The notes beneath the pieces were generated by a model, which saw only the letters and a list, made by a program, of their open reading frames with translations, did not search any database and was not told the DNA's origin. Both the position numbers and the translations under genes were made by a program. 21,269 nt of DNA from DATCDR01 sp036510575 (GTDB lineage Bacteria > Actinomycetota > Acidimicrobiia > Acidimicrobiales > Bog-793): the NCBI GenBank assembly GCA_036510575.1, contig DATCDR010000055.1, positions 1 to 21,269 on the forward strand. Reading direction: 5' to 3'. Shown in pieces: positions 14,943 through 21,269 of this stretch; position 1 is the stretch's first letter, and every line of letters begins with the position of its first letter.

Positions 14943-15763
14943 CGCGTGGCGACCTCTCGTGTCGAGGAGCTCCAACCAGAAAAGGAGGGCACGAAGAGTC
15001 GCCCGCGACCAAGGCCGGCGTACTCGGCTGCGATCAACAACATGCAGGCGGTCACTCCCGATCCACATGAGGCGACGAGATCGTCGGCGCTCTCGAGCCC
15101 GAGCGAGGCGAAATCCGCACGCAGATCATCTGGCGAGGCGAGCTTCCCGTCGGATTCGAGCAACGTCGTCCAGGGCAGGTTCAAAGCCGCTGGGATGTGG
15201 CCGGCGCGCGAATCGACTGGCTCGGTGCTCCCGCTGTAGCGCTCCGGTGCCCTGGCGTCTAACACGATGGTTGCTGCGTCGAGGGCGTCTAGATCCTCGA
15301 GGTGCTCGAGCAATGTCGCCGGCCAGGGAGCGGCTACTCGCGTGACGGGAGTTGGTACGGCCTCGGCGGTCGAGAGCGGGCCGGTCCACGCCGCGAGCCC
15401 GCCGTCGAGGATCGCCGCGGACTGTCCGATCGCACGCAACATCCATACGAGCCGGCCTGCGGTCCCGCCACCGGTGTCGTCGTAGGCGACGACGCGGTCG
15501 TTCATCGCGATCCCGAGCGAGCCGAGCGCTGCCGCGAAGGCCTCTGGTAAAGGAAGTGGATGGCGCCCAGCCGTTGGATCGCCGTGTCCGGCGAGCGCTT
15601 CACCGAGGTCACAAAAGAGCGCATCTGGCAGGTGTCCTGACTGGAAGGCCTCGCGGCCAGATCTGCCGTCGAGATACCAACGCACGTCGACGACCCGAAA
15701 TGCATCTGGGTCGCGCACGACCTCCTCGACGGAGACGACGGGCGAAGCGAGCGGGGTGATCAT
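14939..15763 (-). CDS. 3-Mercaptopyruvate/thiosulfate sulfurtransferase, tandem rhodanese
   Basis: A 274-residue protein with two rhodanese domains. The inactive N-terminal domain (about 8-130) has VVDVRWYLDGRSG and the AYDDTGGGTAGRLVWML loop. The catalytic C-terminal domain (about 155-270) has LDAR, AGHIPAALNLPW and Cys233 in the loop CGSGVTAC. That CGSGVTA loop is characteristic of 3-mercaptopyruvate sulfurtransferase rather than rhodanese proper. It would move sulfur to a thiol or cyanide acceptor in the cytoplasm. It follows the LLM oxidoreductase stop by 15 bp. A TTG at 15775, four codons upstream and only 3 bp after that stop, is an alternative coupled start; neither has a good ribosome site. 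Confidence 0.92.
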   Translation of the reverse strand: MITPLASPVVSVEEVVRDPDAFRVVDVRWYLDGRSGREAFQSGHLPDALFCDLGEALAGHGDPTAGRHPLPLPEAFAAALGSLGIAMNDRVVAYDDTGGGTAGRLVWMLRAIGQSAAILDGGLAAWTGPLSTAEAVPTPVTRVAAPWPATLLEHLEDLDALDAATIVLDARAPERYSGSTEPVDSRAGHIPAALNLPWTTLLESDGKLASPDDLRADFASLGLESADDLVASCGSGVTACMLLIAAEYAGLGRGRLFVPSFSGWSSSTREVATR

Positions 15764-15778
15764 CTGCTCGGCCAAGAC

Positions 15779-16651
15779 CTAGAACGCGGCGACTTGGGCG
15801 ACGACGTGCTCGCCAAGGAGCTCGAGTGGGCGAATAGTGCCGACGTGTACGACGCTGCCATGCGCAATGGTGAACCCCATCGCCGCGAACTCTGCGAGCT
15901 GGTCGATGATCTCGTTCAGGTTCTCCCCATTCGTGCCGAGGTCGAAGGTGAACAGCAATGTCTTTTCGATCTCGTCGTAGTCGCGTCCCTCATCGGCGCA
16001 GTGCTGCTGGAGAACCTCGAGCTTGTGCGCGAGATCGGGTCCTGGAAACAGGTTGCAGGCGTCGCCGTATTTGGCAACCAACCGGAGCGTCTTTTTCTCA
16101 CCTGACCCGCCGATCAGGATCGGCGGATGCGGACGCGATAGTGACTGCGGGTGGTTCAGCGTCCTTGTGAGCTCGTAGTGTTCGCCTTTAAAGGGAGTGT
16201 CCTCCTCGCTCCACATCTGCAGGCAGATCTGGAGCGCCTCTTCTAGTCGTTCGAAGCGCTCCGAGAGGGGAGGGAAGGGGAGCCCGAGCCCTGCTGCCTC
16301 CTCTTCGTACCAGGCAGCTCCGATCCCGAGCATCGCTCTCCCGCCAGAGAGCACGTCGAGGGTGGTCACCGACTTCGCCAACATGCCGGGTTCGCGGTAG
16401 ACGACTCCTGAAACGAGCGCCAACAGCTTGAGCCGGCTGGTACGTCCGGCAAGGAAGCCGAGCGTCGTCGTCGACTCGAGCATCTCCTTTTCTGGGCCAC
16501 CGCGCCGGACCATCTGGAACACGTGGTCCATGACGCTGATCCGGTCGAAGCCCGCGGCCTCCGCCGTGGCGGCGACTCGGGCGAGGTCCTCACCGAGCGT
16601 CGTCGCTCCGCCCTCCCAGGTGAAGTCGGGTACGTGCAGGCCGAGTTTCAT
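15779..16651 (-). CDS. LLM-class flavin/F420-dependent oxidoreductase
   Basis: A 290-residue luciferase-like monooxygenase-fold protein (TIM barrel). Features are LGLHVPDF at the N-terminus, AEAAGFDRISVMDHVF (33-48) as the second strand region, LDVLSGGRAMLGIGAAWYEEE with the conserved G-x-G-x-G/A-W block, and PHPPILIGGSGEKKTLRLVAKYGDACN as the phosphate-binding part. Actinobacterial proteins with these blocks mostly use coenzyme F420, but FMN use cannot be excluded from sequence alone. Substrate unknown. The ATG is firmly set by AGGAGG six bases upstream, one of the two best ribosome sites in the window. The sulfurtransferase gene follows closely, and the Nudix gene ends 94 bp upstream. Confidence 0.92.
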   Translation of the reverse strand: MKLGLHVPDFTWEGGATTLGEDLARVAATAEAAGFDRISVMDHVFQMVRRGGPEKEMLESTTTLGFLAGRTSRLKLLALVSGVVYREPGMLAKSVTTLDVLSGGRAMLGIGAAWYEEEAAGLGLPFPPLSERFERLEEALQICLQMWSEEDTPFKGEHYELTRTLNHPQSLSRPHPPILIGGSGEKKTLRLVAKYGDACNLFPGPDLAHKLEVLQQHCADEGRDYDEIEKTLLFTFDLGTNGENLNEIIDQLAEFAAMGFTIAHGSVVHVGTIRPLELLGEHVVAQVAAF

Positions 16652-16745
16652 CTTTCGCCTCCTGGTTCCTTGCTACCTCTGCGACAACTGGTCCTTTCCT
16701 CGATGCTCTCACGTCCGGCGTCGGGCCGTGTCGCTCACAAAGCAC

Positions 16746-17195
16746 TCATTCGGCAGGGATCAGCTGCGCGATCAGTGAGCCGAGGTGCGGTGGCTCGACG
16801 AGCGCGTCGAGCGCGACCAGCTTGCTCGGGTGAACGAACCTGGCTTCGAGGAAGGTCGCGATCTCCTGCTCGCTAAACGCCGCTGGTGACGGTGATCCAG
16901 CGACCGTGGTGAAGAAGAATCGCTCGGTGTGGCGATGGTGGTGCCCGGCAAAGACGTAGTCACGCTCGACCAGCAGGCTTGCATCGGCTAGTGAAGTCTG
17001 GTACCCGGTCTCTTCGTAGAGCTCGCGGACCGCCGCTTCGTCGGGCTCCTCGCCTGCCTCGATTCCGCCGCCCGGGGGCTCCCAGAAGACGTGGGCGTCA
17101 AGGGGGTCACGCCACTTGAGGAGCAGGATCTCGCCGCTCTCGTTCCGACAAAGGATGCGGACGCGTGCCGGCACTTCTGATGGGGACTCCGTCAA
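16746..17195 (-). CDS. Nudix hydrolase
   Basis: A 149-residue Nudix-fold pyrophosphohydrolase, cleaving a nucleoside diphosphate linked to some moiety X. The Nudix box G-x5-E-x7-R-E-U-x-E-E-x-G-U is complete from Gly43 to Tyr65, with Arg57, Glu58, Glu61 and Glu62 present for metal binding. Substrate unknown; MutT-like or ADP-ribose-type action are possibilities. The start is taken as the TTG at 17195, where TTG and the TGA stop of the upstream ctaG gene overlap as TTGA, indicating translational coupling. A GTG seven codons later is an alternative. There is no in-frame ATG. Confidence 0.88.
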   Translation of the reverse strand: MTESPSEVPARVRILCRNESGEILLLKWRDPLDAHVFWEPPGGGIEAGEEPDEAAVRELYEETGYQTSLADASLLVERDYVFAGHHHRHTERFFFTTVAGSPSPAAFSEQEIATFLEARFVHPSKLVALDALVEPPHLGSLIAQLIPAE

Positions 17196-18181
17196 GAGTC
17201 AGGAGTAGGGCCGGCTGGATGCGGGGTGTTAAAGACCGGGATGGTCCCGGTTCTCGCGAACCACTCTGCCTCCCAGGCAGAGCGCGGCCCGCTCGCCGAA
17301 TCGGCCGCGATACCCGCTGGCTGCCCGAGGAGTTGCGGTGCGGCGTCTCGATCGAGTGCGGACTCGTACCTAGAAGCTATGCGCTCTTCGGAGTGCATCC
17401 ACTGGATGAAGATCGGGAGGAACGCTCCGAGGGTGACGAATTCGGTCGAGACCCAGAGCAGCGCACCCCCCGACCTCGTGCTAGCTAGTGAGTACATCGA
17501 CGCGATCGGGTGCGAATACGCGATGATCGCCACCCCGAGAAAGGCCTCGATACCGGTGCCGAGCAGGATGTTCAACATCCTGCCGCCGTAGTTCATCTTC
17601 CAGTGCAGGATCGGGTCGATCCCGACCATCGGCCACCAGTAGAGGGTGCCGCCGAGGAGGAAGAGCACGTTGATCGCGTCCATCAGGTCCATGTGGTGCA
17701 TCGCGATATTGATCATCGGCGACAAGAAGAAGACGATCATCGCCCCGAAATACAGCACCCAGGCACTGAGCGGGTGGCTGAGCACTGCGAACGGCTTCGA
17801 CTTGAGGAATCGCAGCCAGCGTTCCTTCGTCGCTCTCGAGGAGGTCTGCAGCAACAAGGTGGAGGGGGCACCCAAGGCCGCTAGTGGCGGTGCGACGACC
17901 ATGAGCAAGAGGTGTTGGAGAACGTGCGCCTGGAAGTACGAGCCCGTAAAGGTCGCGATCGGTGATTGGATTGCGAGATCGACGGCCACGAGCGCCCCCA
18001 TGAACGCGAGCGTGCGGCTCCGCTGCCAGGCTCGTCCGCGAAGCGCGAGGTTCCAGTCTGCGCGTAGGTACCAGACGGCCAGTGCGATCAGGATCGCCAG
18101 CACGCTCAGCGCGAATGGTCCGAACTGCCATTGCGTGAGCGAGTTGTGGAGGTTGAACGGGACTACGCGCATTCCTGGCAC
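17192..18181 (-). CDS. ctaG: Cytochrome c oxidase assembly protein, caa3-type CtaG family
   Basis: A 329-residue integral membrane protein of the caa3_CtaG family, which helps assemble haem-copper (caa3/aa3) oxidases. About seven hydrophobic helices lie between residues 20 and 280. FQAHVLQHLLLMVVAPPLAALGAP is the family signature with conserved histidines, followed by HPLSAWVLYF, HHMDLMDAINVLF and YWWPMVGIDPI. The C-terminal 60 residues are hydrophilic and Ala/Pro-rich. Three starts are possible: ATG 18244, ATG 18190 or ATG 18172. None has a ribosome site. A GTG at 18181 follows TAAGAT by seven bases, the leaderless pattern seen elsewhere in the window, and is preferred. No oxidase subunit genes are nearby. 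Confidence 0.85.
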   Translation of the reverse strand: MPGMRVVPFNLHNSLTQWQFGPFALSVLAILIALAVWYLRADWNLALRGRAWQRSRTLAFMGALVAVDLAIQSPIATFTGSYFQAHVLQHLLLMVVAPPLAALGAPSTLLLQTSSRATKERWLRFLKSKPFAVLSHPLSAWVLYFGAMIVFFLSPMINIAMHHMDLMDAINVLFLLGGTLYWWPMVGIDPILHWKMNYGGRMLNILLGTGIEAFLGVAIIAYSHPIASMYSLASTRSGGALLWVSTEFVTLGAFLPIFIQWMHSEERIASRYESALDRDAAPQLLGQPAGIAADSASGPRSAWEAEWFARTGTIPVFNTPHPAGPTPDS

Positions 18182-18188
18182 CGTTGGC

Positions 18189-18194
18189 ATCTTA
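18189..18194 (-). promoter_or_regulatory. Candidate leaderless -10 (TAAGAT) of ctaG
   Basis: On the minus strand TAAGAT, the best -10 match among the leaderless candidates, is followed by seven bases (gccaacg) and an in-frame GTG at 18181. It overlaps the alternative ATG at 18190, which could not be used by a transcript from this promoter. Confidence 0.45.
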
Positions 18195-18774
18195 CGACGC
18201 TGGTCGCCGCCTCGATCGTGCACGATCTCGTCGAGGCGCGACATCGTTGCGCCGTGACGCCCTTCTCATCCGGTTCCCATGCGAAACCCAGGCTTGGGTC
18301 AGGCTGGTCCGCAAGAGTGTCGATATGCCCGATCAATCCAAACCCCGCCGAAAAGACCGCGAACCGTCTCGGACGGTTACTTCGACAGATAGTGCCGGAG
18401 GACGCCGCGATGCGCTCCAACGAAGTGACTCGGCACTGCGTGGCCGAACCTATACGGTCGCCGGTCTCCTTCAGGCGCACGCTCGCCGGCAACGTCGCGT
18501 CAGCTACGCGAGATATGGCTGAGCCGGAGGCGACTCCTGTAGTCGCGACCCGGGATCAGCTGTAGCCGTCTTCTACGCGCATGATCAATCGTGATCTGAG
18601 AGAGATAGCTCATATTGCTCAGGTGTTGACCTCGGTATAGGCCGTTACGAGGGGTACGAAGCGCCCTCTGGACGCGCCGGCCTTGATGAGCAGGTTGGGT
18701 CCCAAGGGAGATCGAGGTAGTACGGCCGGGCGCGGTGCCGCCTTGTCAGAGGTACTCGGCCGTATCCGGCCACA
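18195..18774. other. 580-bp gene-poor region between ctaG and the pseudogene
   Basis: Several frames are open for up to about 140 codons, but their proteins are Arg/Ser-rich, match nothing recognisable and overlap on both strands, so none is called. The stretch 18570-18640 is noticeably more AT-rich than its surroundings, with TTGCTC (18615-18620) and TATAGG (18636-18641) spaced by 15, a weak promoter-like pair. A short perfect hairpin lies at 18362-18378. The region looks like decaying DNA next to the insertion element. Confidence 0.6.
18362..18378. repeat. Perfect 7-bp inverted repeat AACCGTC/GACGGTT
   Basis: AACCGTC (18362-18368), three bases TCG, and GACGGTT (18372-18378) form a tight 7-bp hairpin or operator-like dyad. 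No T-run follows. Its role is unknown. Confidence 0.35.
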
Positions 18775-19214
18775 GTGTGGTTGCAGGGCCTTATCGCCGT
18801 GACCATGGTCGCCTACGGCGTATCCACCTTGGTCGTGCACCGGCCGCCGAGCGGTTACAACACGTTCTGGGACGGCGGAATCGAGAACATCGCCGGCGCG
18901 TTGCCGATTATCCCCCTGGTGTCGCGCGAACCGCGCTCGGCCTGGCTGGCTATCGCGGCCGGGGTCCTCTCTATACGCTCGCTGATATCGTTTTTACCTG
19001 CCACGACCAGAACCTCAAGCCCATTCCCAGCCCGGCCTCTAGTGACGCCTTCTTTCTGTCGTGCAACGTGGCCTTCATTGTCGGCTTCGCCATCCTCACG
19101 CAATCGTCATTCGGTGGTGTCCATGCCAGCGTGCGCCTCGACGGTGCGATCGCGGGCGTAGCCATTGCTGCCCTCGCTGGGGTCGTCTGGGGTCGCGTGT
19201 TGGAGGGTGAGGTG
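18775..19214 (+). pseudogene. Frameshifted, truncated N-terminal membrane sensor domain (often fused to GGDEF)
   Basis: Two consecutive frames form one protein. The first (from a GTG at 18775) reads WLQGLIAVTMVAYG, then YNTFWDGGIENIAGALP and WLAIAAGVL. At about 18970 one base appears to be missing, and the neighbouring frame continues with LYTLADIVFT, then FPSPASSDAFFLSCNVAFIVG and HASVRLDGAIAGVAIAALAG. This hydrophobic order (YNTFWDG, FPSPAD, HASxWLDG) is what I know from the N-terminal membrane region of actinobacterial diguanylate-cyclase/phosphodiesterase proteins. The family-like sequence stops near VLEGEV (about 19214), and no GGDEF or EAL domain follows before the insertion element. 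The frameshift and lost C-terminus make it non-functional. The assignment is from memory of the family, without a search. Confidence 0.65.
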
Positions 19215-19370
19215 ACTTCGATCCTTCCTATACAAGACGTGAGGCGTCCTTGAGACAACGCAATCGCTGAGCTGCTGTTAGCGGCCTGACTTCCTGGTCA
19301 CCGTCGCTCGGAGATCGGCCGTGCTCTTTGCCGACGGCACTGGCCCGCGCCGCGGCGCGCTCGCGAGGAT

Positions 19371-19398
19371 GGGGGTCCCTGAACAATGAGGGACCCCT
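19371..19398 (+). repeat. Strong stem-loop at the left of the insertion element
   Basis: GGGGTCCCT (19372-19380) and AGGGACCCC (19389-19397) are perfect 9-bp arms around the 8-base loop gaacaatg; an extra G-T pair is possible. It lies upstream of the first element gene, and an in-frame ATG (19386) sits in the loop. Such hairpins near insertion sequence ends commonly block read-through transcription into the transposase; that role here is inferred. Confidence 0.6.
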
Positions 19399-19448
19399 CC
19401 CCGCGGCCTGTTTTGGAGACCGGATCGCGAGAAGGGGTCCAAGGCGGT

Positions 19449-20126
19449 GTGTCGCCCGTGGCAATCGTATGGCCCTGCCCGCTCTCACTCGACGCGTACG
19501 TCGCACAGGGCCGGGAGATCGAGATCCCGGAGCAGTTCTGCCCGGGCTGCACCGGTCCGATGACGCGCTGGTCCGGCTATCGGCGCTTCGTCCGAGAGGC
19601 CGGTCGGGCGCAGGCGATCTTCGTCGCACGCCTTCGCTGTCGCGCCTGTGCGGTGACCCACGCCCTGCTCCCGAGCTTCTGTCTCCTAAAGCGGCTCGAC
19701 GTCGCGCCGACCATCGGTCGGGTGATCGAGGCGGTGCTGGACAAGGCGAGCGGGGTGCGCCCGCTCGCCTTGGCGCTCGCCGTCCCCCACACGACAGCGC
19801 GGGGATGGGTGCGGCGCTTTCGTGATCGTGCCGAGGAGCACGCCGCCGCGTTCGCAGCCGTGACGGTCGACCTCGGCGGCGAGGCGCCGTCGCCCTCGGG
19901 CGAGCCTGCGCTCGACGCGCTCCAAGGCCTGCGGGCCGCGTTCGACCACGCCGCAGCGTTTCCCGGCTGGGCGGTGCTCGGCTGCTGGCGGTGCTGCTCG
20001 GCGATCTGCGGCGGAAGGCTGCTCGCCACCAACACGACCTCGCCCTATCTCGTCGTCGGCAAACGGCGTTTCATGCCTCCTGTCCCAAACCAAGAGCGAA
20101 AGGGCTCGAGAGATGACCGAACATGA
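19449..20126 (+). CDS. DUF6431 zinc-ribbon/HTH protein of the insertion element
   Basis: A 225-residue protein of a family that I know mainly as a companion of transposases. CPGC (31-34) and CRAC (64-67) form a four-cysteine zinc ribbon, with WSGYRRFVR between them and VTHALLPSF after. A helix-turn-helix is likely around 88-115 (VRPLALALAVPHTTARGWVRRF). The C-terminal part has GGRLLATNTTSPYLVVGKRRFMPP, a conserved block. It probably binds element ends or assists the transposase; no enzymatic residues are visible. The GTG at 19449 has AAGGGG eleven bases upstream. An ATG at 19386 is an alternative but sits in a hairpin loop and adds a low-complexity segment. Its last 14 bases overlap the transposase start. 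Confidence 0.8.
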   Translation: MSPVAIVWPCPLSLDAYVAQGREIEIPEQFCPGCTGPMTRWSGYRRFVREAGRAQAIFVARLRCRACAVTHALLPSFCLLKRLDVAPTIGRVIEAVLDKASGVRPLALALAVPHTTARGWVRRFRDRAEEHAAAFAAVTVDLGGEAPSPSGEPALDALQGLRAAFDHAAAFPGWAVLGCWRCCSAICGGRLLATNTTSPYLVVGKRRFMPPVPNQERKGSRDDRT

Positions 20127-21269
20127 CCAGTCCGAGAAGGTGGCACTGCACCGTTTCGGTGTGATCGCCGAGGCGACGAACGAACGGCTCACCCCCGCGA
20201 TGCGCGGTGCGATCGTGCGCGAGATCGCCGAGCGGACCCACCACCACCCTGACGGCGACGAGCGCCGCTACTCGCGGGCGAGCATCGACCGATGGATCCG
20301 TGCGTATCGCAAGGGCGGCCTCGCGGCGCTCGCGCCACTCGGGCGTTCGGACGCCGGGGCGGTGCGCGCCCACCCCGAGCTCTTCGACGAGGCCGCCGCG
20401 CTCCGACTCGAGCTCCCCTCGCGTTCCGCGGCGCAGATCGCCTCGATCCTCTTCCACCGCCACGGGGTCCGCGTCGCCGAGCGGACGGTGCGGGCCCAGC
20501 TGCGCCGAGCGGGGCTCCATCGCGAGGCGCTCGCCGCAGAGCAGAAGGCCTTCGGTCGCTACGAGGCTGAGCACTCGAACGACCGCTGGATCACCGACGT
20601 GCTCGTCGGCCCCTTCGTCCCCTTCCCGAAAACCGAGGCCTCGGTGCGCGCCAAGCTCTTCTTGATCGTCGACGACCACTCCCGCCTCATCGTCGACGGA
20701 CGGTTCTACGCACACGAGAACGCTCGCTCCTGCCAGGAGCTTTTGCGCCGAGCGATCGTCCGACGCGGCGTGCCGACCGTCCTTTACGCGGACAACGGCG
20801 GACCGTTTAGAAATGCCTGGCTGGAGCGCACCTGTGCGGTGCTCGGAGTGCGCCTCGTGCACTCCAAGCCCTACTCGCCTGAAGGGCGGGGGAAGCAGGA
20901 ACGAGCCAACCGTTATATCCGGGAGGCCTTCTTGGCCGAGGCGACCCATCACGGCATCTCCTCGCTCGAGGAGCTGAACGACGCCTTCTCGGCGTGGGCC
21001 GAACAGGTGGCGAACCGCAGGGTGCACGCCGAGACCAAGCGGGCGCCGATCGAGCGCTTCGAGGCCGACGGGCCGCACCGCGGCGCCGACCCCGACCGTC
21101 TGAAAGACGCCTTCAGATGGTCGATGACAAGGAAGGTGACCCGCACCGCGACCGTGCCGCTCGAGGGGAACGCCTACGCGGTCGACGCCTCCCTGGTCGG
21201 CCGGCGCATCGAGCTCCGCTACGACCCTGAGGACCTCTCCTCGATCGACGTCTACTACGAGGGACGACA
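20113..21269 (+). CDS. D,D(35)E transposase, Mu/IS481-like, 3' end beyond the window
   Basis: At least 385 residues, open to the window end. N-terminal helix-turn-helix units cover about 28-75 (SRASIDRWIRAYRKGG) and 88-140 (SAAQIASILFHRHGVRVAERTVRAQLRRAG). The RNase H-fold catalytic core has Asp162 in RWITDVLVGP, Asp227 in YADNGGPF and Glu263 in EGRGKQER, exactly 35 residues between the last two. HSKPYSPEGRGK is characteristic of Mu/IS481-type DDE enzymes. From 340 on, VPLEGNAYAVDASLVGRRIELRYDP looks like the beta-rich Mu C-terminal domain. The ATG at 20113 has AAAGGG eight bases upstream and overlaps the previous gene, implying coupled expression. No lesion is seen, so the element may be active. 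Relatives are sometimes followed by an AAA ATPase gene, which would lie outside. Confidence 0.9.
   Translation, partial: MTEHDQSEKVALHRFGVIAEATNERLTPAMRGAIVREIAERTHHHPDGDERRYSRASIDRWIRAYRKGGLAALAPLGRSDAGAVRAHPELFDEAAALRLELPSRSAAQIASILFHRHGVRVAERTVRAQLRRAGLHREALAAEQKAFGRYEAEHSNDRWITDVLVGPFVPFPKTEASVRAKLFLIVDDHSRLIVDGRFYAHENARSCQELLRRAIVRRGVPTVLYADNGGPFRNAWLERTCAVLGVRLVHSKPYSPEGRGKQERANRYIREAFLAEATHHGISSLEELNDAFSAWAEQVANRRVHAETKRAPIERFEADGPHRGADPDRLKDAFRWSMTRKVTRTATVPLEGNAYAVDASLVGRRIELRYDPEDLSSIDVYYEGR

Larger units (their letters stand above)
19260..21269 (+). mobile_element. Insertion element with DUF6431 protein and Mu/IS481-like transposase, right end outside the window
   Basis: Two overlapping plus-strand genes, a zinc-ribbon DUF6431 protein and a D,D(35)E transposase, are preceded by about 190 bp without coding potential that contains a strong stem-loop. 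The left boundary is uncertain: homology to the interrupted host pseudogene ends near 19214, and the first transposon gene starts near 19449. A TGTTAGCGG at 19276 begins with the TGT typical of Mu-class ends, but the other end is not visible, so terminal repeats and target duplication cannot be tested. The coordinates given are approximate. Confidence 0.75.

Noticed and set aside
18131..18565. 144-codon plus-strand frame overlapping the start of ctaG
   Set aside because: It overlaps a real gene, has no family resemblance, and an equally long unrelated frame exists on the other strand.
19233..19254. Stem-loop CAAGACG/CGTCCTTG as the end of the insertion element or a terminator
   Set aside because: The arms need a bulge to pair, there is no T-run, and no matching sequence from the other element end is available.
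20071..21078. 335-codon open frame antisense to the transposase
   Set aside because: It mirrors the codon bias of the transposase and shows no domain; the sense frame has intact DDE residues.
1..21269. tRNA, rRNA genes or CRISPR arrays
   Set aside because: No cloverleaf-like T-loop sequence, rRNA signature or regularly spaced direct repeat was noticed. This is by eye only, so a dedicated scan could still find a divergent one.

Overview
The window is high-GC bacterial chromosome with dense gene packing, few spacers and frequent start signals without a Shine-Dalgarno sequence. The gene set points to an actinobacterium, and the closest fit from family knowledge is an Acidimicrobiia-type organism. 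That set is a B12-dependent class II ribonucleotide reductase, an LLM-class F420-type oxidoreductase, a caa3-type CtaG protein, a HelD/HelR-like RNA polymerase ATPase, a YcaQ-like glycosylase and DUF6431. This placement is an inference, because no rRNA or other phylogenetic marker is present.

Layout. (1) 1-4538: a class I/II aminotransferase, a 450-bp regulatory spacer, then nrdJ. The spacer holds a clear TTGACA-N18-TGTAAT promoter followed by two NrdR-box-like elements exactly 31 bp apart. (2) 4580-5057: a decayed serine hydrolase (beta-lactamase-like) pseudogene. (3) 8030-5072, minus strand: a probable SDR, GNAT and MFS operon. (4) 8135-10591, plus strand: a HelD/HelR-like ATPase behind a candidate promoter and a 40-codon upstream ORF that overlaps its start as ATGA. 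(5) 11769-10588, minus strand: a YcaQ/AlkX-like protein whose stop overlaps the helD stop. (6) 11823-14881, plus strand: MFS, a stand-alone riboflavin kinase, MFS. (7) 18181-14939, minus strand: CtaG, Nudix, LLM oxidoreductase and 3-mercaptopyruvate sulfurtransferase. (8) 18195-19214: a gene-poor, decaying stretch ending in a frameshifted remnant of a membrane sensor N-terminus of the kind often fused to GGDEF domains. (9) About 19260 to the window end: an insertion element with a DUF6431 zinc-ribbon protein overlapping a D,D(35)E Mu/IS481-like transposase that runs off the window.

The most coherent regulatory signal is a repeated start architecture. Seven genes have TANNNT ending 6 to 8 bases before the start codon and no Shine-Dalgarno sequence, as expected of leaderless mRNAs. 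Genes 3' in operons and nrdJ instead use conventional or coupled starts. The central block (SDR, GNAT, MFS, HelD, YcaQ, MFS) reads as a plausible antibiotic- and genotoxin-response neighbourhood, but that is inference. No tRNA, rRNA, CRISPR array or complete novel multi-gene system can be demonstrated in the window.
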